64,000 nt of DNA from Bacillota bacterium (GCA_023439045.1 JAEXOY010000006.1:88815-152814); one strand, 5' to 3'; numbered from the stretch's first letter, positions 8,208-17,032 are shown. Notes: generated from the letters alone by a model not told the origin. Made by a program: numbers and translations.

Positions 8208-8222
8208 TTCCCTGTGTTTTTT
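8189..8222 (+). terminator. intrinsic terminator overlapping the end of yjdF
   Basis: An 11-base perfect stem, AAAACACAGGG (8189-8199) with CCCTGTGTTTT (8210-8220), is followed by T residues. The yjdF TAG (8205-8207) falls in the loop, so the last codons of the gene form half of the hairpin. The remaining 108 bases to the next gene are AT-rich and hold only a GGAGG site. Confidence 0.85.
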
Positions 8223-8330
8223 ATAGATTTTATTGTTACATTCTTTATAAATATAATGATTTTTTTGTTATATTTTTTATTGCTAGAATATTTTTATTGA
8301 GTTATAATAGGATAAATTTGGAGGTAAATT

Positions 8331-9029
8331 ATGGATAATATTATTAAAAAAATATTTTTAAGTTTTGGAGCAGACGTTTGCGGTATAGCTAATATTGACT
8401 CTTTTCATGAGGCTCCTCAAAACTTTAATCCCAAAGATATATACAGTGACTGCAAATCGGTAATTGTGTTTGGCAAAATTATTCCTAGAGGTACAGCATA
8501 TGTAAATCCACGAATTATATATCACCATTATAATAATATATGCAAGGACGTGCTCGATAAAATAGCATTCAGTGCTTCAAATGAGATTGAACGAATTTTC
8601 AATGCAATTGTAGTTCCAATGCCGTCGGACGGCCCATATGACTATTGGAATGCTGACCAGCGTGAGGGTAAGGGCATTATATCAATGAAGCATGCTGCGG
8701 TATTGGCTGGTTTAGGTTACATAGGCAAGAATCATTTACTTACCAATAGCAAGTTTGGAAATATGCTAAATATAGGAGCAGTACTTACAAATCTATCTCT
8801 ACCTTCTGATACACTAGTACCAAATATGTGTATAGATGGTTGCTCGCAATGTATTGATAATTGTCCAGTGGGTGCAATTTCTGAAAAGGGTGTAAATCAG
8901 AAGTTATGTAGACAGATCGCATATGAAACTAATTCCAGAGGCTTTGAAGTCACAAATTGCAACAATTGCAGAGTAAAATGTCCTATGGCATTGGGTGAGA
9001 AAATATCGACGGTTAAAAAGGATGTATAG
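8331..9029 (+). CDS. epoxyqueuosine reductase-like 4Fe-4S protein
   Basis: A 232-residue iron-sulfur protein. An N-terminal QueG-like domain (FGADVCGIANI, KSVIVFGK) leads into KHAAVLAGLGYIGKNHLL, then a ferredoxin part with CIDGCSQCIDNCPVGAI and a later CNNCRVKCP. The two Cys clusters suggest two [4Fe-4S] centres. QueG reduces epoxyqueuosine in tRNA with cobalamin; this protein is shorter than QueG and belongs to the QueG-like group of uncertain substrate common in anaerobes. The next gene, trmO, is also linked to tRNA. Confidence 0.83.
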   Translation: MDNIIKKIFLSFGADVCGIANIDSFHEAPQNFNPKDIYSDCKSVIVFGKIIPRGTAYVNPRIIYHHYNNICKDVLDKIAFSASNEIERIFNAIVVPMPSDGPYDYWNADQREGKGIISMKHAAVLAGLGYIGKNHLLTNSKFGNMLNIGAVLTNLSLPSDTLVPNMCIDGCSQCIDNCPVGAISEKGVNQKLCRQIAYETNSRGFEVTNCNNCRVKCPMALGEKISTVKKDV

Positions 9030-9040
9030 AAAGGAATATA

Positions 9041-9532
9041 ATGATGTATTTTTATATACATCATAAAAGGCTAAATATGAGAGTTGAGCTAAATTCTATT
9101 GGTACAATAAAAAACGATGTTACAGACCAAAAGGATAATAAATGGGGAGCAGATGTTTCAGAGATAATTATAAATAGTGAGCTACAATCTGGACTTGTTG
9201 GATTAAGTGACTTTTCACATTTGATAGTCGTTTATTATTTGGATAAAGCATGTTTTAATAGTGAATTACATCTTGTTCGCAAACCACAGGGAAGAGATGA
9301 TATGCCGATGGTGGGTATTTTTTCACAAAGAGCAAAGGATAGACCAAATCCAATCGGTATTACTGCAGTTGAAATCGTCTCGATATATGGAAATGTAATT
9401 ATTGTGAGAGGGCTAGATGCTATCGATGGTACCCCTGTACTTGATATTAAGCCATACTATCCTATGTACGATTGCAGAAATAATGCCATTATTCCTGAAT
9501 GGGTAAAAATTTTGATGGAAACATATTTCTAA
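9041..9532 (+). CDS. trmO: tRNA (N6-threonylcarbamoyl-A37)-N6-methyltransferase TrmO
   Basis: The single-barrel TrmO/TsaA (formerly UPF0066) fold is seen as LNSIGTIKNDV, FSHLIVVYYL, then IFSQRAKDRPNPIGITAVE and LDAIDGTPVLDIKPY, all family signatures. The enzyme uses SAM to methylate threonylcarbamoyladenosine at position 37 of tRNA-Thr. ATG 9041 has AAAGGA 5 bases upstream. The fold itself begins at MRVELNS, so ATG 9077, with its own AAAGG, is an equally reasonable start. It follows the QueG-like gene by 11 bases. Confidence 0.9.
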   Translation: MMYFYIHHKRLNMRVELNSIGTIKNDVTDQKDNKWGADVSEIIINSELQSGLVGLSDFSHLIVVYYLDKACFNSELHLVRKPQGRDDMPMVGIFSQRAKDRPNPIGITAVEIVSIYGNVIIVRGLDAIDGTPVLDIKPYYPMYDCRNNAIIPEWVKILMETYF

Positions 9533-9595
9533 TAGGTAGAATAGTCAACAAAAGACATTAATATTATATTATATATGCATCGTGGAGGCGGTAGA

Positions 9596-9934
9596 ATGAA
9601 GTTCTATTTACCAATTGAGTTCTCTGATATTATTGAAATGAAAAAACAGAAGCTTAATAGTGGCGTTTCATACTGCATCTATTCAGAAATTACTAATCTC
9701 GATAGGCTTGAACTTGATTCTATTTGCTATCTTGGGGATTGTCCCAGAATAGAGGAAGGGAAGATAAGTTTGCCTGAACAAGCAGCGCAAAAAGGGTTAA
9801 ACCTCTTATTTTCACAGGAAACGATAGAAGATGTAATTCTTAATGCCCTTCATCAAAAGAAAAGCGTAACTGACGGACAAATTTTATCTGCTATTAAGCA
9901 CTTCACAAAAAACAATAGCTACTTAAAACTCTGA
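9596..9934 (+). CDS. hypothetical protein, small acidic
   Basis: A 112-residue soluble protein beginning MKFYLPIEFSDIIEM after a GGAGG site; an earlier in-frame ATG at 9575 has no such site. It contains LDSICYLGDCPRIEE, then LLFSQETIEDVILNAL and a helical end. The look is of a small immunity-like or DUF7716-type protein, but I do not recognise it firmly. It stands alone between trmO and the convergent tmcAL. Confidence 0.6.
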   Translation: MKFYLPIEFSDIIEMKKQKLNSGVSYCIYSEITNLDRLELDSICYLGDCPRIEEGKISLPEQAAQKGLNLLFSQETIEDVILNALHQKKSVTDGQILSAIKHFTKNNSYLKL

Positions 9935-9971
9935 TTAGTCCTAGTATTTCATAAAGAGCTATTTTTACTTC

Positions 9972-10055
9972 AACCAACTTGCTTGTGTACGTAATAGAAC
10001 TACATGAGCTAGTAGCTTTTACTGGTTTTGTACTATAACCAACTTGCTTGTGTAC
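9972..10055. repeat. 65-bp-period duplication at the 3' end of tmcAL
   Basis: The 19 bases AACCAACTTGCTTGTGTAC occur at 9972-9990 and again at 10037-10055. The second copy encodes part of the last residues of tmcAL (on the - strand), the first lies just beyond its stop. It looks like a partial duplication of the gene end. Confidence 0.8.
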
Positions 10056-11461
10056 TCTTGGCCGCTTTTGCGAAGTGCACTGTCCTTATATGCAAGAACA
10101 TAGTTGTTTGTTGCAACATTCTCTATTTCAAGCATCTTTTTTAATAATGGATTGCAGGTGCGCAAAGCATCCTTGGTTTTAGTAATGATGGGGATGCAAG
10201 AGTTTCTTTTAGCTTTGGATAATAGCTCTTTACCATTGTTATTAAAACCTAGAATTCTAGCATATTGAGGCCCGACATATGCCATAAACTCATTCAGGTC
10301 TTGTTGTGTCAATCCAGTTAAAAGTGACATTATTGTTCTTTGCAATCTTGTTCTTGTATATCGTTTGGTACTTGCTAAATCTAGTAGCTCATTAATACTG
10401 CCCGCTTCAAGTGCAGCACTTTTTAGCCTGTATTCAAGTCCCTCTGATATTCCAGGAAGCTTTGCTATAAGCTGAGTATTCATTGACCTTAGCATGGATA
10501 GAATAATGAGCTCAAAGTCCTCCATACTCACAGGTCCCCTGCCAGCAGCAAATTCTCTCTCCAAAACCTGGCATGCTATTTGGGGGACAGCAGAAGCGTA
10601 TTGAGCACATGCTTCGGTGCCAGCAAAAGAGTATTGGGAGCAATCTTTGGGGAAATAAGTAGCATATTTGGAACCTGCATCAGGAAACTCAGAAGCCCAT
10701 TGGGTACATGCAGCGGGAACATCTGAAGCGTATTGGGAACAAGCTTCAGTAGCTTCAGAAGCGCGAGGTTTAACTTTATTGGTAGAATCAATTGAGGAAT
10801 CACAGGACATGATACTTCTTCTAATTGCAGTGGCACTTGAAATAGACCCTGTCAGATGTTTTTCATTGTATGCATTTGACACCCTTTTTACAGTGTAGGG
10901 TTTGATTTTACTATTAAGCCTAATAAGCGCCTTTAGGTATTCTACTCCAAGAATATTATTGGAGCTGCTGAGTAACTCATGAATACTTTCTTGAAGCGCT
11001 TTATCGGAGAAGTACTGTTCAATTGCGTTTTGCCTTGCAGCAGGAAAGGAGAGGCCGGCCTTTAGCTCAGCAGTCAAATACTGCTTAAACTCTTCGGGCT
11101 CTTCGCACAGTAGCTTTGCAATTGACAAAAGCTCATTTACCTCACCATGCTCACTTCCAAAGCTAATGCAATCAACTATTCCAAGGCTGTCCAGTAATTT
11201 AACCGCTCCAAAAGCAAAATATTCGGCACTGGACATGGAAAAGGGAACAGGAAGCTCAACTACAAGGTCAACTCCGCTATTCAAGGCAATCTCAGTACGG
11301 GCAAACTTATTGATTATAGCAGGTTCACCACGTTGTATGAAGTTGCCGCTCATTACGCAGACAACATAATCGCAGCCAGTTAGCTTCTTTGACTGTTCAA
11401 TATGATACATATGTCCGTTATGAAACGGGTTATATTCTGCTACTATACCCAGTACTTTCAT
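10019..11461 (-). CDS. tmcAL: tRNA(Met) cytidine acetate ligase TmcAL with a repeat insertion
   Basis: A 480-residue protein. The nucleotidyltransferase head is clear: GIVAEYNPFHNGH (HxGH motif, residues 5-17), VCVMSGNFIQRGEP and the later KRVSNAYNEK and SATAIRRS segments. TmcAL (formerly DUF795, YlbM) uses acetate and ATP to acetylate C34 of elongator tRNA-Met in the cytoplasm. The family is usually about 400 residues; the excess here comes from an 11-residue repeat placed at about residues 235-294, just after the nucleotide-binding head. The gene is convergent with the + strand genes before it and is 253 bases downstream of buk. Confidence 0.93.
   Translation of the reverse strand: MKVLGIVAEYNPFHNGHMYHIEQSKKLTGCDYVVCVMSGNFIQRGEPAIINKFARTEIALNSGVDLVVELPVPFSMSSAEYFAFGAVKLLDSLGIVDCISFGSEHGEVNELLSIAKLLCEEPEEFKQYLTAELKAGLSFPAARQNAIEQYFSDKALQESIHELLSSSNNILGVEYLKALIRLNSKIKPYTVKRVSNAYNEKHLTGSISSATAIRRSIMSCDSSIDSTNKVKPRASEATEACSQYASDVPAACTQWASEFPDAGSKYATYFPKDCSQYSFAGTEACAQYASAVPQIACQVLEREFAAGRGPVSMEDFELIILSMLRSMNTQLIAKLPGISEGLEYRLKSAALEAGSINELLDLASTKRYTRTRLQRTIMSLLTGLTQQDLNEFMAYVGPQYARILGFNNNGKELLSKAKRNSCIPIITKTKDALRTCNPLLKKMLEIENVATNNYVLAYKDSALRKSGQEYTSKLVIVQNQ
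10580..10759 (-). repeat. 33-bp minisatellite coding an 11-residue repeat inside tmcAL
   Basis: Five 33-bp units (10595-10759) plus a partial sixth (10580-10594). Read on the - strand they give SEATEACSQYA, SDVPAACTQWA, SEFPDAGSKYA, TYFPKDCSQYS, FAGTEACAQYA and SAVPQ. The period is exact, so the reading frame is kept. Units have diverged, showing age or selection. Confidence 0.9.
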
Positions 11462-11625
11462 TTATTTTCCACCTGTAAAGATTATTATATCTATTTATAA
11501 TTACTTAAACTTCTTACTCAAACAAATTAGTTTAATATGCCATGTTTATAAGTAACCAATCAACATTCTATATCATGAGATAATATTAGAGCAACAACTA
11601 GATTATCTGTAAACTGATAAACATT

Positions 11626-11724
11626 CCATCAAATCAATAGACCATATAACAAACCATCAAATCAATAAACCATATCAATCCATCAATCAATAGACCATAT
11701 AACAATCCATCTAATCAATAAACC
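11626..11724. repeat. tandem repeat of about 27-31 bp at the 3' end of buk
   Basis: Repeated units built on CCATCAAATCAATAGACC and ATATAACAA occur 3-4 times with small indels. The last unit reaches into buk, where its TCAATAAACC encodes the final Val-Tyr and stop. The rest of the 11462-11714 spacer shows no gene or clear promoter for tmcAL. Confidence 0.8.
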
Positions 11725-12797
11725 TTAGCCTGCTCCGTTCCCGACACAACAGAATAAGCGCCTTCTGCTAATGCATACAGCTCATTTTCACCTGGGAAAA
11801 CCAGAACTTGAGCCAGGTGTGAGACTCTTTCGGTAATGAGTCCAACAAGGGACTTGCTATAAGCAGCTCCGCCTGTTAAAACAATGGCATCTACCTTTCC
11901 AAAAAGCACAGCTGAATTAGCAGCAATCTCCTTTGAAATCTGATAAGCCATTGCTTCAAATACCTGCTTTGCATGCTTATTGCCATTATTTCTGAGCTCG
12001 GATACTTCGGCTAAGTCTGAAGTCCCTAAATAACCCATCATTCCACCTTTTCCAACTAACATTTTATCAATATCAGCCTTCTGGTATTCGCCCGAGAAAC
12101 ATAACTCCACCAACTGCAGGACAGGAATATTGCCTGTTCTTTCAGGAGAAAAGGGGCCTTCCTCAAGACCGTTGTTAACGTCAATAACTATGCCGTTCTT
12201 ATGGGCTGCTACAGAAATACCACCGCCAATATGAGCAATTATCATGTTTAATTCATTGTAGCTTTTATTGAGCTGTTTTGCGGCCTTTTGAGCGATTGAC
12301 TTTTGGTTTAGAGCATGAAATGCACTCTTTCTGGTAAATAGGGGATGGCCAGAAAAACGAGCAATTTCGTCCATTTCATCAACTACCACAGGATTAACAA
12401 TAAATGCAGGAATATTAAGCGGTTTTGCAATAATATCAGCGAGGATAGCACCTAAATTGCTTGCATGCTTTCCGTATCTCAGGGTCCTCAAATCCACTAG
12501 CATTTTCTCATTTACAGTATACGTGCCCCCTGACAATGGTCTCATCAATCCACCTCTGCCAGCAACTGCAACAAGGTCAGTAGTATCTATACCACTGTCA
12601 ATAATAAGCTTTTCAACTGCCTTTTGTGCAACGGGCAGTAAATCTATAACGGATTGTGCATTTTCAAGGCTTTCCTTTGCGTAAGCTTGCTTGCTCACAA
12701 ATATTTCTCTGATATTATCAGCGCTAATAGCTTCAAATATGCCGATCTTGAGAGAAGTGGAGCCGGGATTTATAGTTAAAATCAAATTTTTTGACAT
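11715..12797 (-). CDS. buk: butyrate kinase
   Basis: A 360-residue ASKHA-fold kinase of the expected length. ILTINPGSTSLKIGIFE forms the N-terminal phosphate loop, followed by AGRGGLMRPLSGGTY, then MIIAHIGGGISVAAH and VLTGGAAYSKSL. It transfers phosphate from butyryl-phosphate (or branched acyl-phosphates) to ADP, giving acid and ATP in the cytoplasm. It lies downstream of ptb in the same direction, separated by a 208-base spacer with tandem repeats. Substrate preference, straight or branched, is not readable. Confidence 0.94.
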   Translation of the reverse strand: MSKNLILTINPGSTSLKIGIFEAISADNIREIFVSKQAYAKESLENAQSVIDLLPVAQKAVEKLIIDSGIDTTDLVAVAGRGGLMRPLSGGTYTVNEKMLVDLRTLRYGKHASNLGAILADIIAKPLNIPAFIVNPVVVDEMDEIARFSGHPLFTRKSAFHALNQKSIAQKAAKQLNKSYNELNMIIAHIGGGISVAAHKNGIVIDVNNGLEEGPFSPERTGNIPVLQLVELCFSGEYQKADIDKMLVGKGGMMGYLGTSDLAEVSELRNNGNKHAKQVFEAMAYQISKEIAANSAVLFGKVDAIVLTGGAAYSKSLVGLITERVSHLAQVLVFPGENELYALAEGAYSVVSGTEQAKVY

Positions 12798-12886
12798 TAT
12801 AATTACCTCACAAATAAATATTATTGCTTAATGTCTACCAATACCTGCTTGGACAATAGAGACACTACAACAACTGATACAGACAC

Positions 12887-12961
12887 AGCAACCTAACAAA
12901 CACAACAACATAACAAACTCAACAACATAGCAAACTTAGCAACCTAACAAACACAACAACC
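12887..12961. repeat. 17-bp tandem repeat in the ptb-buk spacer
   Basis: Four 17-bp units beginning AGCAACCTAACAAACAC, AACAACATAACAAACTC, AACAACATAGCAAACTT, AGCAACCTAACAAACAC and a partial fifth. If ptb and buk share an mRNA, this lies in the untranslated segment before buk and is purine/pyrimidine biased (G and U rich on the - strand). Confidence 0.85.
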
Positions 12962-13005
12962 AGTACTTATTACAACGTATACTTGCTACAATAGATTCTA
13001 CTATA

Positions 13006-13911
13006 TCAATACCTACTTGAATACAAAGCAGACAGAGCAATTGAGTGCAGTTTTGCTTTGTAGTCATCCGCTCTCGAAGTAGTAACTATGGGTACCTTTG
13101 CTCCAACTACAAGACCTGATGGCTTTGCTTTAGCTAGGAAAACTAAAGTTTTGTACAAAATGTTGGCGGCTTCAATATCAGGTGAAAGCAGGATGTCAAC
13201 GTCACCAGCAACCTCGCTTTCAATGCCCTTGTGCTGCGCGGCCTCTGCACTAATCGCATTGTCCATGGCCAAAGGCCCGTCAATTATACAGTTCTTGATT
13301 TGGCCGCGCTGTGCCATCTTGCAAAGTGCAGCTGCATCAAGAGTAGGTTGCATATTGGGGTTAATCAGCTCAATTGCAGCAAGTATAGCTACCTTGGGCA
13401 CTTCTATTCCTAGGCTAAGCGACACATTTACTGCATTTTGAACAATATCTGCTTTTTGCTTTAAATCGGGAGCAATGTTTAGCCCTCCATCAGTTATAAT
13501 AATCATTTTATGGTAATTTTCTATTTCGAGCAGCCCAACATGGCTCAATACTCTTCCTGTTCTAAGCCCCATATCCTTATCAAGAACAACTCTCAGAAGA
13601 TCAGGGGTTTGCACCATTCCTTTCATAAGGATATCACCTCTGCCACTGGAAACAAGGTCAACAGTAGTTTTGATTGCCTTATCATTGTTGTTTTCTTTTA
13701 TTATTTCAAATGAAGAAATATCAATCTTTAAGTTATCAGCGATATCAAAAATTTTCCTTTTGTCACCAACCAGACTAACATCAACTAGCCCAAGTTTATA
13801 TGCTTCATAAACAGAAAGGAGGACATCAGCGTCTTCCGCAACAGCAACAGCAATTCTCTTTTTTGAATTTCCCTTTACAGTTTCAATTAATTCATTCATA
13901 TTTTTTATCAT
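13006..13911 (-). CDS. ptb: phosphate butyryltransferase
   Basis: A 301-residue enzyme of the phosphate acetyl/butaryl transferase family. Visible landmarks are RIAVAVAEDADVLLSVYEA, DILMKGMVQTPDLLR, then ITDGGLNIAPDLKQK and the ending PIVTTSRADD. It exchanges CoA of butyryl-CoA or a branched acyl-CoA for phosphate, feeding butyrate kinase directly downstream. With the vor operon at 45.5 kb this offers a route from valine-type 2-oxoacids to branched fatty acids with ATP gain. Confidence 0.92.
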   Translation of the reverse strand: MIKNMNELIETVKGNSKKRIAVAVAEDADVLLSVYEAYKLGLVDVSLVGDKRKIFDIADNLKIDISSFEIIKENNNDKAIKTTVDLVSSGRGDILMKGMVQTPDLLRVVLDKDMGLRTGRVLSHVGLLEIENYHKMIIITDGGLNIAPDLKQKADIVQNAVNVSLSLGIEVPKVAILAAIELINPNMQPTLDAAALCKMAQRGQIKNCIIDGPLAMDNAISAEAAQHKGIESEVAGDVDILLSPDIEAANILYKTLVFLAKAKPSGLVVGAKVPIVTTSRADDYKAKLHSIALSALYSSRY

Positions 13912-14475
13912 AGGAATGGGATCCTTTCTAAGCTATGTATTTTCTATATATTTAAGTTAGTATATATGAATCTACATCTATTTATATAAATCTCTATCAA
14001 TCTCCATCAATGTCATACAACTAATTTAAGATAAAGATATTATACCCACTTAACACAGGGTGAAAAACAAGATATAGATAAAAAGCCGACTATATGTACT
14101 ATCCAATAATATGATAATAGCAAATTTACATATTAGTGTAACAGTTGATTTTAATTATAATATAAAACAATAAACTATTCACAACAAATAATCGAAAATA
14201 TGAAATCTATTGTTTCTATTCCAATACAATATATGAAAATCAGTAGTAAGGCATATGATTTTATGCTAAAATAAGGCTCGTTTGCGAACTATTTAACCAT
14301 TTGTAATAATCACAATACTAATTTATTACTTTATAATAGCCAAATGATTTATTTTCTTAATTATAAAGGCACATGATTAATTCTCAACAATAGTTGAACT
14401 TGATTTGAAGTTCTATTGAAAGATAAAACCTATAATGCTTATCAGGCGGTTATACGAATTTAAGAGGAGGGTTAC
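13912..14475. other. 564-base intergenic region between divergent ptb and response regulator
   Basis: Very AT-rich, no open frame of note. It must hold the ptb promoter (- strand) and that of the two-component operon (+ strand). A TATAAT at 14431-14436 is a possible -10 for the latter, but no good -35 lies 16-18 bases upstream. A short 10-bp-period stretch (AATCTCTATC, AATCTCCATC) occurs near 13988-14008. Confidence 0.5.
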
Positions 14476-15147
14476 ATGCTAAAAATAATAATTGTTGAAG
14501 ATGACAGGGAACTTTCTCAGCTATTTGAGCATGTACTGATTAAACACGGATATTCTGTTAAAACGGCAGATAACGGTAAGATAGCCCTTGAGGCCATAAA
14601 CGAAGAGTATTTTGATTTGATTATTTCGGATATTATGATGCCAGTTATGAATGGCTATGAACTTGTAAGCAGCCTTAGAGATGCAGGGAACACCACACCA
14701 GTTTTAATGATTACCGCAAAGGATGCCTTCGATGATATGAGGTTGGGTTTTTTATCTGGAACGGATGATTTCATGGTAAAGCCAATCAATGTTAATGAAA
14801 TGGTACTTCGTGTTGGTGCCCTGCTACGCCGTGCACAGATGATAAATGATAGGAGACAGACCATCGGTAATACGGTAATGGAATGTGATTCTCTTACTGT
14901 TTACTATAATGGAGAGTGTATGGTACTTCCCCAAAAGGAGTTTATGCTGCTGTATAAAATGGCTTCTTACCCGGGACGTATTTTCACAAGGCAGCAGTTA
15001 ATGGATGATATATGGAATTATGACTCAGATGGTGATACACATACTGTAGATGTGCATATTGGTAGACTGAGGGAGCGCTTCAGAGACAATTCTGATTTTA
15101 AGATTATCACATTGCGTGGTGTTGGGTATAAGGTGGTTAAAATATGA
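14476..15147 (+). CDS. OmpR-family response regulator
   Basis: A 223-residue two-domain regulator. The receiver has acidic EDD at residues 8-10, phosphoacceptor Asp52 in IISDIMMPVMNGYE, and Lys82 in MITAKD. The C-terminal winged helix ends with DVHIGRLRERF and TLRGVGYKV, typical of OmpR/PhoB. The sensor kinase starts inside its stop codon (ATGA). With the ABC exporter downstream it resembles Bce/Mac-type antimicrobial-response modules. Confidence 0.94.
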   Translation: MLKIIIVEDDRELSQLFEHVLIKHGYSVKTADNGKIALEAINEEYFDLIISDIMMPVMNGYELVSSLRDAGNTTPVLMITAKDAFDDMRLGFLSGTDDFMVKPINVNEMVLRVGALLRRAQMINDRRQTIGNTVMECDSLTVYYNGECMVLPQKEFMLLYKMASYPGRIFTRQQLMDDIWNYDSDGDTHTVDVHIGRLRERFRDNSDFKIITLRGVGYKVVKI

Positions 15148-16205
15148 AAATTAATGTGTTGAAACACCTTCCTATGAGGTTTTGCTTTATACTACTTGTA
15201 ATGGGGGAGCTCATAACTGTTACCTTGTTTTCAGGATTGGTAATCTACCTGCTGAATAAAGTTACTCATGTTTCAATCTCCATGCCTATTCCATCATTAA
15301 AATTTTTGATTTTTGTGAGTATCATTATTGGCGGCGCAATTACTGGTTTTCTGAGTAAGACCTTTATTAAACCTATTCAAAAGCTCAAAAAGGCAATGCA
15401 AAAGGTTGCTGAGGGTGATTTTGAAATTCACCTGGAAGCAAAAAATGAGTTTGATGAGATAAAGGATATTTATTCAAATTTTAATCTAATGGTAAAGGAG
15501 TTAAGAACTACCGAGATATTACAAACAGATTTTGTTTCAAATGTGTCTCACGAATTCAAAACACCAATAAATGCTATAGAGGGATATGCAACACTGCTTC
15601 AAGGGGCTGATGAGCAATCAAAAGAATATCAATCAATTTATGTAGAAAAAATATTGTTCAACACTCGTAAGCTTTCAAATCTTGTAGGAAACATACTTCT
15701 GTTGTCCAAGATTGAAAATCAGGCAATTAAATCGCCATTAACCACATTTAGGCTGGATGAGCAAATTAGGCAATCCATTGTTTGGCTTGAAGAAGAATGG
15801 GTAAAAAAGGATATAGAATTTGATGTTGAGTTAGAATCAATATTATATACCGGCAGTGAGAATTTATTGCTGCATGTGTGGAACAATTTAATAAGCAATG
15901 CTATTAAGTTTAGTCCTATTGAAGGACTAATAGAGTTAAGATTATATCAGAAAGAAAAAAACATAGTTTTCAGTGTTAGAGATAATGGTACGGGCATTAG
16001 CGAGCAAGCAAAAAAACATATCTTTGATAAATTCTATCAAAGTGATAGCTCTCACAAGGAGGAAGGAAACGGATTGGGACTCGCCTTGGTAAAGAGGATA
16101 CTAGATTCTTGCAATGCAACCATTTCGGTAGAAAACATTTCTAATGGCGGTTGTATATTTATAGTTAAGCTACCGTCAAATAATAATCATACTTTTATTA
16201 AGTAA
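15144..16205 (+). CDS. sensor histidine kinase
   Basis: A 353-residue membrane kinase. Two hydrophobic helices (about 12-36 and 52-72) flank only a very short outside loop, then HAMP (about 70-122), the H-box VSNVSHEFKTPINAIEGY with His136, the N box NLISNAIKFSP, and G boxes DNGTGIS and GNGLGLALV. The short sensor loop suggests intramembrane sensing or sensing through a partner such as the ABC transporter. ATGA overlap couples it to the regulator. Confidence 0.94.
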   Translation: MKINVLKHLPMRFCFILLVMGELITVTLFSGLVIYLLNKVTHVSISMPIPSLKFLIFVSIIIGGAITGFLSKTFIKPIQKLKKAMQKVAEGDFEIHLEAKNEFDEIKDIYSNFNLMVKELRTTEILQTDFVSNVSHEFKTPINAIEGYATLLQGADEQSKEYQSIYVEKILFNTRKLSNLVGNILLLSKIENQAIKSPLTTFRLDEQIRQSIVWLEEEWVKKDIEFDVELESILYTGSENLLLHVWNNLISNAIKFSPIEGLIELRLYQKEKNIVFSVRDNGTGISEQAKKHIFDKFYQSDSSHKEEGNGLGLALVKRILDSCNATISVENISNGGCIFIVKLPSNNNHTFIK

Positions 16206-16237
16206 AGTAGTATAATTAATGACAAAGGAAGTGGAAT

Positions 16238-17032
16238 GTGATATATATGAATGAAATACCAAAAAAACAAGCAAACGCAGAAGAGTATCATCAATTGTTA
16301 CTTCGGGAGAATTCGTTTGAGTGGTTTCAGCAGCGTTCTATGGAGTTTACTGTGCTAATGTCCTATTACAAATGCGCTTTAATGGAGATTGAGACTAAGT
16401 TCAATGTTTTAAATGTAGAATATTCTCTTCAATACGACAGAAACCCATTTAATAGCATAAAAATCAGGTTAAAAAAGCTTGACAGTATACTCAATAAACT
16501 ACAAAAACAAGGGCATGAGCTTACTGTAGCAGCTATGGAGGAGCATATAAATGATATCGCTGGTATCAGAGTTGTTTGTAAATTTCAGGACGATGTTTAT
16601 CTTCTAGCAGATGCACTACTTAAGCAAGATGATATAAGATTAATAGAAAAGAAGGATTATATAGCAAATCCAAAAAAAAATGGCTATCGCAGTTTGCATC
16701 TAATTGTGGGTGTACCTATATTTCTTGCCAACGAAAAAAGAATTATGAAGGTTGAGGTTCAGCTTCGCACAATAGCTATGGATTCATGGGCAAGTCTAGA
16801 GCACCAATTGCGTTATAAAAAGGACGTTTCATTTACTCATGAAATGGAGAAAAAACTACAAAAGTGTGCTGAATTGAGTGCAGAATTGGATTCTAGAATG
16901 CAGGCGTTAAGAGCAATGGTCAAAACAGAAAATGGCCATATTGATGACGATAGTGAAATACTATATGATAAGAAAAATAAGCTGCTTGGTACTTCAAAGA
17001 ATATGTCTAGCTCAATTGCTTTTGAGTTATAG
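16238..17032 (+). CDS. small alarmone synthetase (RelA/SpoT-domain GTP pyrophosphokinase)
   Basis: A 264-residue single-domain (p)ppGpp synthetase of the YjbM/YwaC kind. Motifs: RLKKLDSILNKLQKQG, DIAGIRVVCKFQDDVYLLAD, NPKKNGYRSLHLIVGVP and VEVQLRTIAMDSWASLEHQL. No hydrolase, TGS or ACT domain is present. It would make the stringent alarmone in the cytoplasm. GTG 16238 is preferred since AAAGGAA lies 7 bases upstream; ATG 16247 is the alternative. Placed 32 bases after the sensor kinase gene, so it may be expressed with the cell-envelope stress system. Confidence 0.9.
   Translation: MIYMNEIPKKQANAEEYHQLLLRENSFEWFQQRSMEFTVLMSYYKCALMEIETKFNVLNVEYSLQYDRNPFNSIKIRLKKLDSILNKLQKQGHELTVAAMEEHINDIAGIRVVCKFQDDVYLLADALLKQDDIRLIEKKDYIANPKKNGYRSLHLIVGVPIFLANEKRIMKVEVQLRTIAMDSWASLEHQLRYKKDVSFTHEMEKKLQKCAELSAELDSRMQALRAMVKTENGHIDDDSEILYDKKNKLLGTSKNMSSSIAFEL

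Noticed and set aside
1..9934. Chromosomal integron explanation for the gene row
   Set aside because: I found no integrase and no repeated attC-like dyads between the genes.
10576..10836. Open frames on both strands across the tmcAL repeat (10576-10836 and 10668-10898)
   Set aside because: The 33-bp period keeps several frames open at once; tmcAL is the only frame with conserved flanks.
13006..13911. Sigma-54 promoter upstream of ptb
   Set aside because: No GG-N10-GC type -24/-12 element was seen in the 564-base upstream region.
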